Notes under the pieces: model-generated
Told to the model about the DNA's origin: nothing
Database searches by the model: none
What the model saw: only the letters and a program-made list of their open reading frames with translations
Translations under genes and position numbers: made by a program
Shown: positions 6,620 through 12,015 of the stretch, piece after piece
Layout of the letters: each line of letters starts with the position of its first letter
Position numbering within the stretch: position 1 is the first letter of the stretch
Origin: a bacterium
GTDB taxonomy: Bacteria > Spirochaetota > UBA4802 > UBA5550
NCBI GenBank assembly: GCA_024224995.1
Contig: JAAENB010000818.1
Location: 1-12,015, forward strand
DNA length: 12,015 nucleotides
Direction: 5' to 3'

Positions 6620-7173
6620 CGATGCGGGAAAAAGCAAAAAAACTGGCGGAATTACAAACAGATATCTGGTTTGATTATGATGCCGGACATTTCGAAAAGG
6701 TAACGGAAGACGCCAGGCAAATGTTTTTATTGCAGGGCTTTGAGGAGAAAGAGGCGTTAAAGGCGGGAGAATATGTTTCGGAAGCCCATCTTCATTACGA
6801 GAATGCGGTTAATGCCAATGAAGATAACAGGATAGGAGACAGGGAATATTGTTTTGTAAAAGCCCTGGAATCGGAAATCCTGGTAAGGAATATATTGGAC
6901 CAGCCGGTGCGTCCCGCGTACGCGGAAAACCTCTGGTGGCGGCATTTTCATTATCATAACTATGGAAGAGCCACGTACTATATTTTCAAGAACCTGTTCC
7001 TAAAGTATAAAGGATGGAACTTCATTCCTCCTGTTCGCGCCGCGTATTATTTAATTATAGCCGGGAAAAAAGGGCATAATGAGCGGAACAAGGAAGCGGC
7101 AGTGAAGTATTTAACGAAATACTGGATTATAGTTCTCGCGAATAAAGGTTTTATTGAAATAATCCAGTATTGA
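6616..7173 (+). CDS. Unrecognised protein coupled to the prenyltransferase gene
   Basis: 185 residues of no family I recognise. The ATG at 6616 overlaps the upstream stop (ATGA), indicating translational coupling and a shared role; a second in-frame ATG at 6622 is possible. The sequence looks wholly alpha-helical, with an acidic N-terminal half (EKVTEDARQ, GFEEKEALKAGEYV) and an aromatic, histidine-rich middle (NLWWRHFHYHNYGRATYYIF). The C-terminus has moderately hydrophobic stretches (AAYYLIIAG and KYWIIVLA) but no clear transmembrane helix or signal peptide. No DDxxD-type prenyl-diphosphate motif is seen. It could be a subunit or downstream enzyme for the prenyltransferase. The stop is 4 nt from the end of the facing trpA. 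Confidence 0.6.
   Translation: MTMREKAKKLAELQTDIWFDYDAGHFEKVTEDARQMFLLQGFEEKEALKAGEYVSEAHLHYENAVNANEDNRIGDREYCFVKALESEILVRNILDQPVRPAYAENLWWRHFHYHNYGRATYYIFKNLFLKYKGWNFIPPVRAAYYLIIAGKKGHNERNKEAAVKYLTKYWIIVLANKGFIEIIQY
7118..7171. repeat. 13-bp inverted repeat at a convergent gene junction
   Basis: AATACTGGATTAT (7118-7130) and its exact reverse complement ATAATCCAGTATT (7159-7171) flank a 28-nt loop. Both arms lie inside the last 19 codons of the plus-strand gene, immediately before the 4-nt gap to the end of trpA. It may end transcription from either side, although no U-tract follows. Confidence 0.55.
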
Positions 7174-7177
7174 TGAA

Positions 7178-7951
7178 TTAGAGAGCCCCGGCAACTCCTG
7201 AAAGAAAAGAGAAAACCTCTTCCGGGTAATTATCCGGCGATTCATCCACGATCTTAATAACCTTGCTGCCGATAACAACAATATCCGAAAACTTCGAAAC
7301 GGCTCCGGCTTTTTCAGCGGAGTCAATGCCGAATCCCACAGCCACGGGAATGGGAATGATCTTTTTTGCGTGGGTAATATAATTTTTTAGTTTATTATGA
7401 TGGCCTTTGCCCGCGCCCGTAATCCCAATTCGCGAGGTACAATAAATAAAGCCCGAAGCCATTTTTTTCATATTGGCAAGCCGCCTGTCACTGGTGGTGG
7501 GCGAAATAACCAGGATAGGATTGATAGAATTTTTTTCGCAGGCCGTGAAAAAAGCCCCGTTATCCTCTTCCGGCGGAATGTCCGGAACAATAAGGCCGTA
7601 CATGCCGATATTTTTTGACTGTTTAACGAATTTTTCAATACCGAAGTTAAAAACAATATTATAATAGGTCATAAACAGGAAATTGATATCAGGGAACTCT
7701 ACAGCCATTTCCCGGGCAAAGTCGAAGCACTGGGAAACCGAAGTGCCCAGTTCAAGGGAAACCTGGTTCGCGTTTAAAATAGTAGGCCCGTCGGCAATGG
7801 GATCGGAAAAGGGGATCTGGAGTTCGATATATTTCACCCCGGCATCTGACATGGCCTTGATGATTTTCCGGTTATCTTTAATAGAAGGGTAGCCCACAAC
7901 AATATGGGTCATAATAGATTTGCAGTTTGATACATTTTTATTCGCGCTCAT
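7178..7951 (-). CDS. trpA: Tryptophan synthase alpha subunit
   Basis: 257 residues (family usually 260-270). It cleaves indole-3-glycerol phosphate to indole and glyceraldehyde 3-phosphate and passes indole through a tunnel to TrpB in the alpha2-beta2 complex, in the cytoplasm. Key blocks are present: [17 protein letters not shown] (residues 41-57) with catalytic Glu43 and Asp54 (equivalents of Glu49 and Asp60 in the enteric enzyme), MTYYN, PDIPPEE, the phosphate-binding SRIGITGAG, and VGFGI near the C-terminus. The N-terminus is a little short, with THIVVGYPS in place of the commoner ITAGDPS. The ATG overlaps the trpB stop (ATGA), and GAAGGA in the trpB end serves as its ribosome binding site. 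Confidence 0.95.
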   Translation of the reverse strand: MSANKNVSNCKSIMTHIVVGYPSIKDNRKIIKAMSDAGVKYIELQIPFSDPIADGPTILNANQVSLELGTSVSQCFDFAREMAVEFPDINFLFMTYYNIVFNFGIEKFVKQSKNIGMYGLIVPDIPPEEDNGAFFTACEKNSINPILVISPTTSDRRLANMKKMASGFIYCTSRIGITGAGKGHHNKLKNYITHAKKIIPIPVAVGFGIDSAEKAGAVSKFSDIVVIGSKVIKIVDESPDNYPEEVFSFLSGVAGAL

Positions 7952-9225
7952 TTTCCTTCAGCCTCTTCAACTTTTGTTTTCAGGAACGATATCCATTCTT
8001 TGTCGCCCAGGGCTTCGGCAATAATAAAAATATCTTTGTCGCCCCTGCCGGAAATATTTATCACCACAATTTCATCTTTCCCGGCTTTTTTCGCGATTTT
8101 TAGGCCCCTGGCAACGGCATGTGAAGACTCCAGGGCCGGAATAATCCCTTCCGAGGAAATGAGAAGTTTCAGGGCTTCAACCACTTCTTTGTCAGTGGCA
8201 TTATGATAATCAACTCTGCCGATAGACTTGAGGTAGGCGTGTTCCGGACCAATGCCGGGATAATCGAGACCTGCGGCAACGGAGTGAGTCGGCCGGGTCT
8301 GGCCGTCTTCGTTTTGCAGGAAGATTGACCGGTATCCTTCGATGACACCTTCTTTCCCGCCTTTAAACCGCACAGCATGTTTTCCCGATTTTAAGCCCAG
8401 GCCGCCGGCTTCCACACCGATCATTTTCACCCTTTCGTCTTCAAGAAAGGGGTGGAAAAGCCCAATGGCGTTACTGCCGCCGCCCACACAGGCAACCAGG
8501 TAATCCGGGAGTTTTCCTTCACTTTCTTTAAGCTGTTTTTTCACTTCTTTACCAATGACGGATTGAAAGTCCCGGACCATAACCGGGTAGGGGTGAGCGG
8601 CCAGTGCCGAGCCCACCAGGAGATGGGTGGAATCGACCGTTTCGATCCAGTTCCGGATCGATTCGTTAACCGCGTCTTTCAGGGTCATACTGCCGGTGGT
8701 AACGGGAGTCACTTTCGCGCCCAGCTGCTCCATCCAGAAGACATTGGGCCGCTGCCGTTTCATGTCCGTAAGGCCCATGAATATTTCGCACTCAAAGCCG
8801 AATTTCGCGGCAACAGTGGCAGTGGCAAAGCCGTGCTGCCCGGCCCCGGTTTCAGCAATGAGTCTTTTTTTGCCCATGCGCTTCGCGAGCAGGGCCTGAC
8901 CGATAGCGTTGTTAATTTTATGAGAACCCGTTTGGCCCTGGCCTTCAAGCTTCAGGTAAATCTTAGCCCCTTTCAGTTTCTCCGTAAGGTTTTTCGCGAA
9001 GAGCAGGGGAGTGGGCCTGCCGGAAAAGGTTTTTAAGGTATATTCATATTCTTTAATAAATTCTTTATCTTTTTTAGCTTTAATATAGGCAGCTTCCAGC
9101 TCCTCCAGGGGAGGGACCATCATCTCAGGAACATATCGCCCTCCGAATTGCCCAAAATGGCCCCCGGTTTTAAAAGGATCGATAATAATTTTTTCGCTGT
9201 TTGTTTTCTCTTTTTTATTGCTCAT
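7948..9225 (-). CDS. trpB: Tryptophan synthase beta subunit
   Basis: 425 residues from the ATG at 9225; a longer reading from 9285 would run back across the likely promoter and adds sequence unlike the family. The enzyme condenses indole with serine using pyridoxal phosphate. Visible are [14 protein letters not shown] (residues 21-34), TGSHKINN with the PLP lysine at 103, AETGAGQHG with the catalytic glutamate, [10 protein letters not shown] for the cofactor phosphate, EDGQ, and [12 protein letters not shown]. The block before the lysine, normally KREDLNHTG in the standard TrpB1 type, reads KLEGQGQTG, an unusual change in a very conserved stretch. GGAG lies 13 nt before the start, rather distant. 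trpA follows by ATGA coupling; no other trp genes are in view. Confidence 0.95.
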   Translation of the reverse strand: MSNKKEKTNSEKIIIDPFKTGGHFGQFGGRYVPEMMVPPLEELEAAYIKAKKDKEFIKEYEYTLKTFSGRPTPLLFAKNLTEKLKGAKIYLKLEGQGQTGSHKINNAIGQALLAKRMGKKRLIAETGAGQHGFATATVAAKFGFECEIFMGLTDMKRQRPNVFWMEQLGAKVTPVTTGSMTLKDAVNESIRNWIETVDSTHLLVGSALAAHPYPVMVRDFQSVIGKEVKKQLKESEGKLPDYLVACVGGGSNAIGLFHPFLEDERVKMIGVEAGGLGLKSGKHAVRFKGGKEGVIEGYRSIFLQNEDGQTRPTHSVAAGLDYPGIGPEHAYLKSIGRVDYHNATDKEVVEALKLLISSEGIIPALESSHAVARGLKIAKKAGKDEIVVINISGRGDKDIFIIAEALGDKEWISFLKTKVEEAEGK

Positions 9226-9267
9226 AAGTATGTGCTTTCTCCATTGAACTGGTGCCGGATTTTTACA

Positions 9268-9296
9268 TAAATATACAGCAAGCAAATTACTGTCAA
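9268..9296 (-). promoter_or_regulatory. Probable trpBA promoter
   Basis: A perfect -35 TTGACA (minus strand, 9296-9291) is followed after 17 bp by TATTTA (9273-9268), with an overlapping TATATT at 15 bp spacing. The start would be near 9261, leaving a leader of about 36 nt, too short for a classical trp attenuator. Confidence 0.5.
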
Positions 9297-9338
9297 TTTA
9301 ATTTTAAACCGTTTCCGGCTGACGATTTAAGTGGTTGA

Positions 9339-9746
9339 TTAACGTGGTTTATGTTTGGAAATATATTCCATTGCAGCTGCTACAAAAAGGCCGGATCTCG
9401 TTTCGCCATGGCTCTTAGCGTAACTATCAAATTGATTCAAGAAACGCTCCGGAATAGTAATATTTACTCTTTTGGCTTTGCCGGATATTTCCGACAGGTC
9501 AACTGTGACTATTGCCCATATCCCGTTTTTATACAATGGATTATCTTTATGGTTTTCAATTGAGGTGGGGCTTGGAACCGGGTCGACATCCATAATCAGA
9601 CCTTCAACATGGCAAAGAATCGCTTCTCTTGCATTTTCAATTGCTTCTTCCATTGTTTTGCCTGCTGAAAAACAACCGGAAAGGTCAGGAACAGTAACCC
9701 CATAATCAGAATTTTTGTCTTTATGAATCACAACAGGATAGTTCAT
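9339..9746 (-). CDS. hicB: HicB-family antitoxin
   Basis: 135 residues. HicB binds and blocks the HicA mRNA interferase and represses its own operon. The N-terminal partial RNase H-like domain is clear: MNYPVVIHKDKNSDYGVTV, then PDLSGCFSAGKTMEEAIENA (residues about 20-39). The C-terminal part from about residue 93 is a ribbon-helix-helix-type DNA-binding segment (RVNITIPERFLNQFDSYAK, then GETRSGLFVAAAMEYI). GGAG lies 8 nt before the ATG, inside the end of the upstream hicA remnant, whose stop codon is 1 nt away. The gene looks intact, but its toxin partner is truncated, so it may now be a solitary regulator or be decaying. Confidence 0.9.
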   Translation of the reverse strand: MNYPVVIHKDKNSDYGVTVPDLSGCFSAGKTMEEAIENAREAILCHVEGLIMDVDPVPSPTSIENHKDNPLYKNGIWAIVTVDLSEISGKAKRVNITIPERFLNQFDSYAKSHGETRSGLFVAAAMEYISKHKPR

Positions 9747-9747
9747 A

Positions 9748-9882
9748 TTATTTTCTCCATTCCCAACCGGCTTGTTTATAAATATTTTTCAAAGTTCCAA
9801 TAGGGATATCACTTTTTGGATGCGGAACAGTAACTTTCCCTTTTTTGTCAGGATGTGTATAATACACACTGATCGCATATGG
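9748..9882 (-). pseudogene. hicA: Truncated hicA toxin remnant
   Basis: The minus strand here encodes a clear HicA C-terminus: YYTHPDKKGKVTVPHPKSD, then IPIGTLKNIYKQAGWEWRK and TAA (9750-9748), the standard second half of the family (about 60 residues in full). Reading upstream, the frame meets TGA at 9885-9883, and the expected N-terminal helix and the G-S-H segment with the catalytic histidine are not found in any frame. Only 44 codons stay open; the first possible start is a GTG at 9867, which would give 39 residues. Its spacing to hicB (1 nt) is the normal hicAB arrangement. I infer loss of the toxin's 5' half by deletion and decay. Confidence 0.7.
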
Positions 9883-10020
9883 TCAACATTTTTTTATCTT
9901 CTTAAATCAGCTTTTGTGGGAGTCGGGCACTTTATTGCAATATGTTGTCCTCAAAAAGAGGACAGATGAAGGACAAAATAAACCTGGACGGACTTTTTTT
10001 TGAAAAAAGTTGTTTTTTTT

Positions 10021-10049
10021 TTGTCTTTTCGCACAGGGTTTTGTATATT
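10021..10049 (+). promoter_or_regulatory. Probable promoter of the HD-domain gene
   Basis: TTGTCT (10021-10026) and TATATT (10044-10049, five of six to consensus) are separated by exactly 17 bp. Initiation near 10056 would give a leader of about 48 nt and supports the ATG at 10104 as the true start. Confidence 0.45.
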
Positions 10050-10103
10050 AATATGATTGATATCTTGCATTGGAATCAATCAATCGAGAAGCAGGATAGA
10101 GAT

Positions 10104-11027
10104 ATGACAAATAAAAATGAACAGCTGGCCAATCTTTTAAAAGACAACACTTCCAAAACCGTTCTCAAGGAGGTGAAAAAGATCTATACCGCTCATTACC
10201 CCGGAAAATCTTTTAAGCATATAGAATCAGCGCATATGAAAATCATAAAACTATTCCAGGGAAAATTCCCCGGTTACCGGGCATGCAACACAGAGTATCA
10301 CGATCTGGAGCACACTGAAGAGGTCTTCCTGGCATCGGCCCGGCTCATAGACGGGTGCAACCTGGGAAAAATACCCATAGAAAAATCGATGGCAAAAAAT
10401 ATCCTGCTTGGAGCGCTTTTTCATGATACCGGGTATATTCAGAAAGAGGGTGAAAATGAGGGAACCGGGGCAAAGTATACCCAGGATCATGTTGACAGAG
10501 GGATCGTATTCCTGGAGGATAATTATAAGCAGTTTGATATAAGCACACACAGGATTGGGCCTGTAAGCAGGATCATACAATCAACAGAGTTTAGTATGGA
10601 CTTTGAATTGATACCCTATCTATCGCAGGAAGAGAATCTGGCAGGAATGATACTGGGAACAGCTGATCTCTTAGGGCAGATGGCAAACCGGGCATACCTG
10701 GAAAAACTGCTGTTTTTGTATTATGAGTTCAGGGAAGCGCAAATCCCCGGGTATCACACTGAATTTGACATACTCAGGAAAACAGTGGGATTTTATCAAT
10801 TTACCAAAAAACGGCTTGCCGAATCTTTTCAGAATATTCATTACCAGAGCCAGTATCATTTCCGGGACCGCTTCGGCATAGACAGGGATCTCTATATGGA
10901 AGCAATTGACCGGCATCTCGCGTACCTGGATACAATTATCCGGGACGAGAGTTCCAATTTCCGTCATAAGCTGAAAAGAGGAGAGTGGGACGAAAGCGGA
11001 ATGCTGATGAATACAAAGGCCGGGTAA
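10104..11027 (+). CDS. HD-domain phosphohydrolase / phosphodiesterase-like protein
   Basis: 307 residues from the ATG at 10104, with AGGA 7 nt upstream. A longer frame from 9942 crosses the likely promoter and codes for low-complexity sequence, so it is rejected. The HD superfamily hydrolyses phosphoester bonds, often in nucleotides, with bound metal. Visible ligands are the histidines in EYHDLEHTEEV (His66 and His70), the HD pair in ALFHDTGY (His107-Asp108), a later histidine in QDHVDRG, and an aspartate in GTADLLGQM. The YHDLEH plus FHDTGY arrangement recalls cyclic-nucleotide phosphodiesterase-like HD proteins. There is no signal peptide, membrane segment or sensor domain, so it is likely cytosolic; the substrate is unknown. 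It stands alone on its strand. Confidence 0.8.
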   Translation: MTNKNEQLANLLKDNTSKTVLKEVKKIYTAHYPGKSFKHIESAHMKIIKLFQGKFPGYRACNTEYHDLEHTEEVFLASARLIDGCNLGKIPIEKSMAKNILLGALFHDTGYIQKEGENEGTGAKYTQDHVDRGIVFLEDNYKQFDISTHRIGPVSRIIQSTEFSMDFELIPYLSQEENLAGMILGTADLLGQMANRAYLEKLLFLYYEFREAQIPGYHTEFDILRKTVGFYQFTKKRLAESFQNIHYQSQYHFRDRFGIDRDLYMEAIDRHLAYLDTIIRDESSNFRHKLKRGEWDESGMLMNTKAG

Positions 11028-11052
11028 TCTTTTACTTTTTAGGCAGATACTC

Positions 11053-11081
11053 TTGACTTTTAGGCATGCTTAAATTACATT
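11053..11081 (+). promoter_or_regulatory. Probable promoter of the zinc-ribbon gene, with overlapping dyad
   Basis: TTGACT (11053-11058) and TACATT (11076-11081) are 17 bp apart. The -10 is also the left arm of a dyad: TTACATT (11075-11081) and AATGTAA (11090-11096) around 8 nt, covering the expected start of transcription, so it could be an operator. Confidence 0.45.
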
Positions 11082-11120
11082 GAACGTAGAATGTAAGACT
11101 AAAAAGACGGAGGTGGCGAC

Positions 11121-11546
11121 ATGATCTGTCCACGATGTAAGGAAACTCTTGAAAAAGAGATACAAGAGGGAGAAACAATTGATGTATGTAAATCCTGCGG
11201 CGGAATGTGGCTCCATAAGGCACAGTTAAACAACCTGCTCAAAGAGAGCGGCGGCGATGTGGAAGAAGCATCAATTGACGATAATCCCCATGAAGACAAT
11301 CACCCTGTTATTAAGTGCAGAGAATGCACTGACGTAATAATGAAAAAGATAAACTTTCTCGATTATTCCGACATAATAATAGACTACTGCCCTTCTTGCG
11401 GAGCTTTCTGGCTCGATAAAGACCAGCTCAGCAATATGCATAAGTATATAGACCAGGTCGAAGAAGGGAGCCATGAGGTAACGGACCGTTCTGCCTATAA
11501 TTTACTGGTGCGGTTAAGCAAGATCGCTTATTCCGTATTTCATTAA
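11121..11546 (+). CDS. Small protein with two TFIIB-type zinc ribbons
   Basis: 141 residues, ATG preceded by GGAGG at 7 nt spacing. Two copies of the zf-TFIIB pattern are clear. The first has C3-P-R-C6 and C23-K-S-C26-G-G-M-W-L, the second has C66-R-E-C69 and C90-P-S-C93-G-A-F-W-L-D. Each CxxC pair closes a four-cysteine zinc site, and the WLDKDQL-type tail is characteristic of the bacterial family. An acidic linker (about 44-62) separates them. The rest of the C-terminus is short and helical, with no membrane segment. The cellular role of bacterial members is not established; DNA, RNA or protein binding are all possible. It appears to be a single-gene unit ending just before the 44-bp palindrome. 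Confidence 0.85.
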   Translation: MICPRCKETLEKEIQEGETIDVCKSCGGMWLHKAQLNNLLKESGGDVEEASIDDNPHEDNHPVIKCRECTDVIMKKINFLDYSDIIIDYCPSCGAFWLDKDQLSNMHKYIDQVEEGSHEVTDRSAYNLLVRLSKIAYSVFH

Positions 11547-11554
11547 TGCGCCCG

Positions 11555-11598
11555 TGATTCTCATAGCGTGGGGTTTAAACCCCACGCTATGAGAATCA
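11555..11598. repeat. 44-bp perfect palindrome
   Basis: The sequence from 11555 to 11598 equals its own reverse complement without a mismatch or loop; the centre GGGTTT/AAACCC is at 11576/11577. It lies 9 nt after the zinc-ribbon stop codon and 10 nt before the end of the facing rhomboid gene. Its place suits a two-way transcription end, but no T-tract follows on either strand; a REP- or MITE-like element or a protein-bound cruciform are alternatives. Confidence 0.85.
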
Positions 11599-11607
11599 TG
11601 AATACTG

Positions 11608-12015
11608 TTATTCTTCCAGCAGCTTCCTGATTTCCCTTATAATACAGGCTTCAGTATGTTCACATTCCAGACAATAGGGATCGTCGGTATTAAAATCTTC
11701 CTGCTTGCATAAGCCGGGAACCCGGTCGTCAATAAGGCGCATCATATCCTGGATATAGTAAAATTCGTCATCGGACAAAGACTTAATGTTGTGCTCTTTT
11801 ATTTGCTTATAGAGTTTAAGCAGCACCTGGTTCCGGTCATTTTTATCGCTTAACTGCGTTGCTTTTTCCAGCTCAGCCTTAGACAGCATTTCAGCCCGGT
11901 ACAATTGGGATTTAAACTTGAACTGTCTTCTTCGTAAAATAAAGAAATAGAGAAGACCAAAAAGCAGACCGCCCAGGTGACCGGCATGTGATATTGGACT
12001 GCTTACCCCAATTAC
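11608..12015 (-). CDS. Rhomboid-family intramembrane protease, C-terminal part
   Basis: The frame stays open to the right edge, so the gene begins outside the window; 135 residues are seen. The first of them, ISHAGHLGGLLFGLLYFFI, is the last catalytic membrane helix of a rhomboid protease: the histidine of GHLGG is the expected partner of the catalytic serine, which would lie upstream and is not visible. A basic RRRQFKFK stop follows, then a soluble tail. Its segment LLKLYKQIKEHNIKSLSDDE resembles the short helical domain seen after the membrane core in many bacterial rhomboids. The last 40 residues hold four cysteines (LCK, YCLEC, ACI), a possible metal site that is not part of the core family. 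The short reading from 11904 is only a fragment of this gene. Confidence 0.8.
   Translation of the reverse strand, partial: VIGVSSPISHAGHLGGLLFGLLYFFILRRRQFKFKSQLYRAEMLSKAELEKATQLSDKNDRNQVLLKLYKQIKEHNIKSLSDDEFYYIQDMMRLIDDRVPGLCKQEDFNTDDPYCLECEHTEACIIREIRKLLEE

Noticed and set aside
8452..9036. 194-residue plus-strand frame
   Set aside because: It is antisense to conserved trpB sequence, a shadow of codon bias.
9226..9285. Longer N-terminus for TrpB
   Set aside because: The extra 20 residues do not resemble TrpB, and the sequence overlaps the probable -10 and leader; ATG at 9225 fits the family.
9945..9963. Hairpin TGTCCTC/GAGGACA as a terminator
   Set aside because: The 7-bp stem is real, but neither strand has an adjacent T-tract; the T-runs at 9994-10022 are too far and follow only an A/T stem.
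9942..10103. Longer N-terminus for the HD-domain protein
   Set aside because: It codes for phenylalanine-rich low-complexity sequence across a T-rich tract and the likely promoter; ATG at 10104 has a ribosome binding site.
11555..11598. Palindrome as a standard intrinsic terminator
   Set aside because: No T-tract follows on either strand and the stem is far longer than usual, so I list it as a repeat of unknown role.
1..12015. CRISPR array, rRNA, tRNA or riboswitch
   Set aside because: No regularly spaced repeats and no recognisable conserved RNA elements were seen on reading; a covariance-model scan would be needed to exclude small RNAs.

Overview
The window looks like a moderately AT-rich piece of a Gram-negative (diderm) bacterial chromosome. 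Two paralogous signal-peptide proteins end in an aromatic residue in the way outer-membrane beta-barrels do. The proteins have a spirochaete- or deltaproteobacterium-like feel, but nothing in the window fixes the phylum. No rRNA, tRNA, CRISPR array or complete insertion sequence is visible. Every function below is inferred from motifs read by eye; no database search was run.

Layout from left to right. Positions 1-317 are non-coding and unusually structured: a 28-bp imperfect inverted repeat, an 11-bp tandem repeat and a nested hairpin. They lead into a plus-strand, probably co-transcribed set (318-3909) of two tandem porin-like genes 3 nt apart and a large secreted protein of unknown function. 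Facing it on the minus strand (5801 to 3889) is a gene with an eCIS-core/DUF4157 domain (HELTH motif) followed by an OmpA-like domain. Its reading frame is broken at a run of eight A's, and restoring one base (or slipping by one) rejoins a protein of about 637 residues. A divergent intergenic region (5802-5929) holds a good minus-strand promoter. It precedes a plus-strand pair joined by an ATGA overlap: an atypical short cis-prenyltransferase and an unrecognised 185-residue protein.

The centre holds trpB-trpA on the minus strand (9225 to 7178), also ATGA-coupled, without the rest of the tryptophan pathway. Upstream on the same strand lie an intact hicB antitoxin gene and a 5'-truncated hicA toxin remnant. 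Next come a plus-strand HD-domain phosphohydrolase gene (10104-11027) and a small protein with two TFIIB-type zinc ribbons (11121-11546). After a 44-bp perfect palindrome at a convergent junction, the C-terminal part of a minus-strand rhomboid-family protease with a cysteine-rich tail runs off the right edge.

The genes do not form a single pathway. The points most worth following are the homopolymer frameshift in the eCIS-core/OmpA-like gene, the unusual prenyltransferase with its coupled partner, the porin-porin-secreted protein cassette, the decayed hicA beside an intact hicB, and the palindromic elements at 23-110 and 11555-11598.
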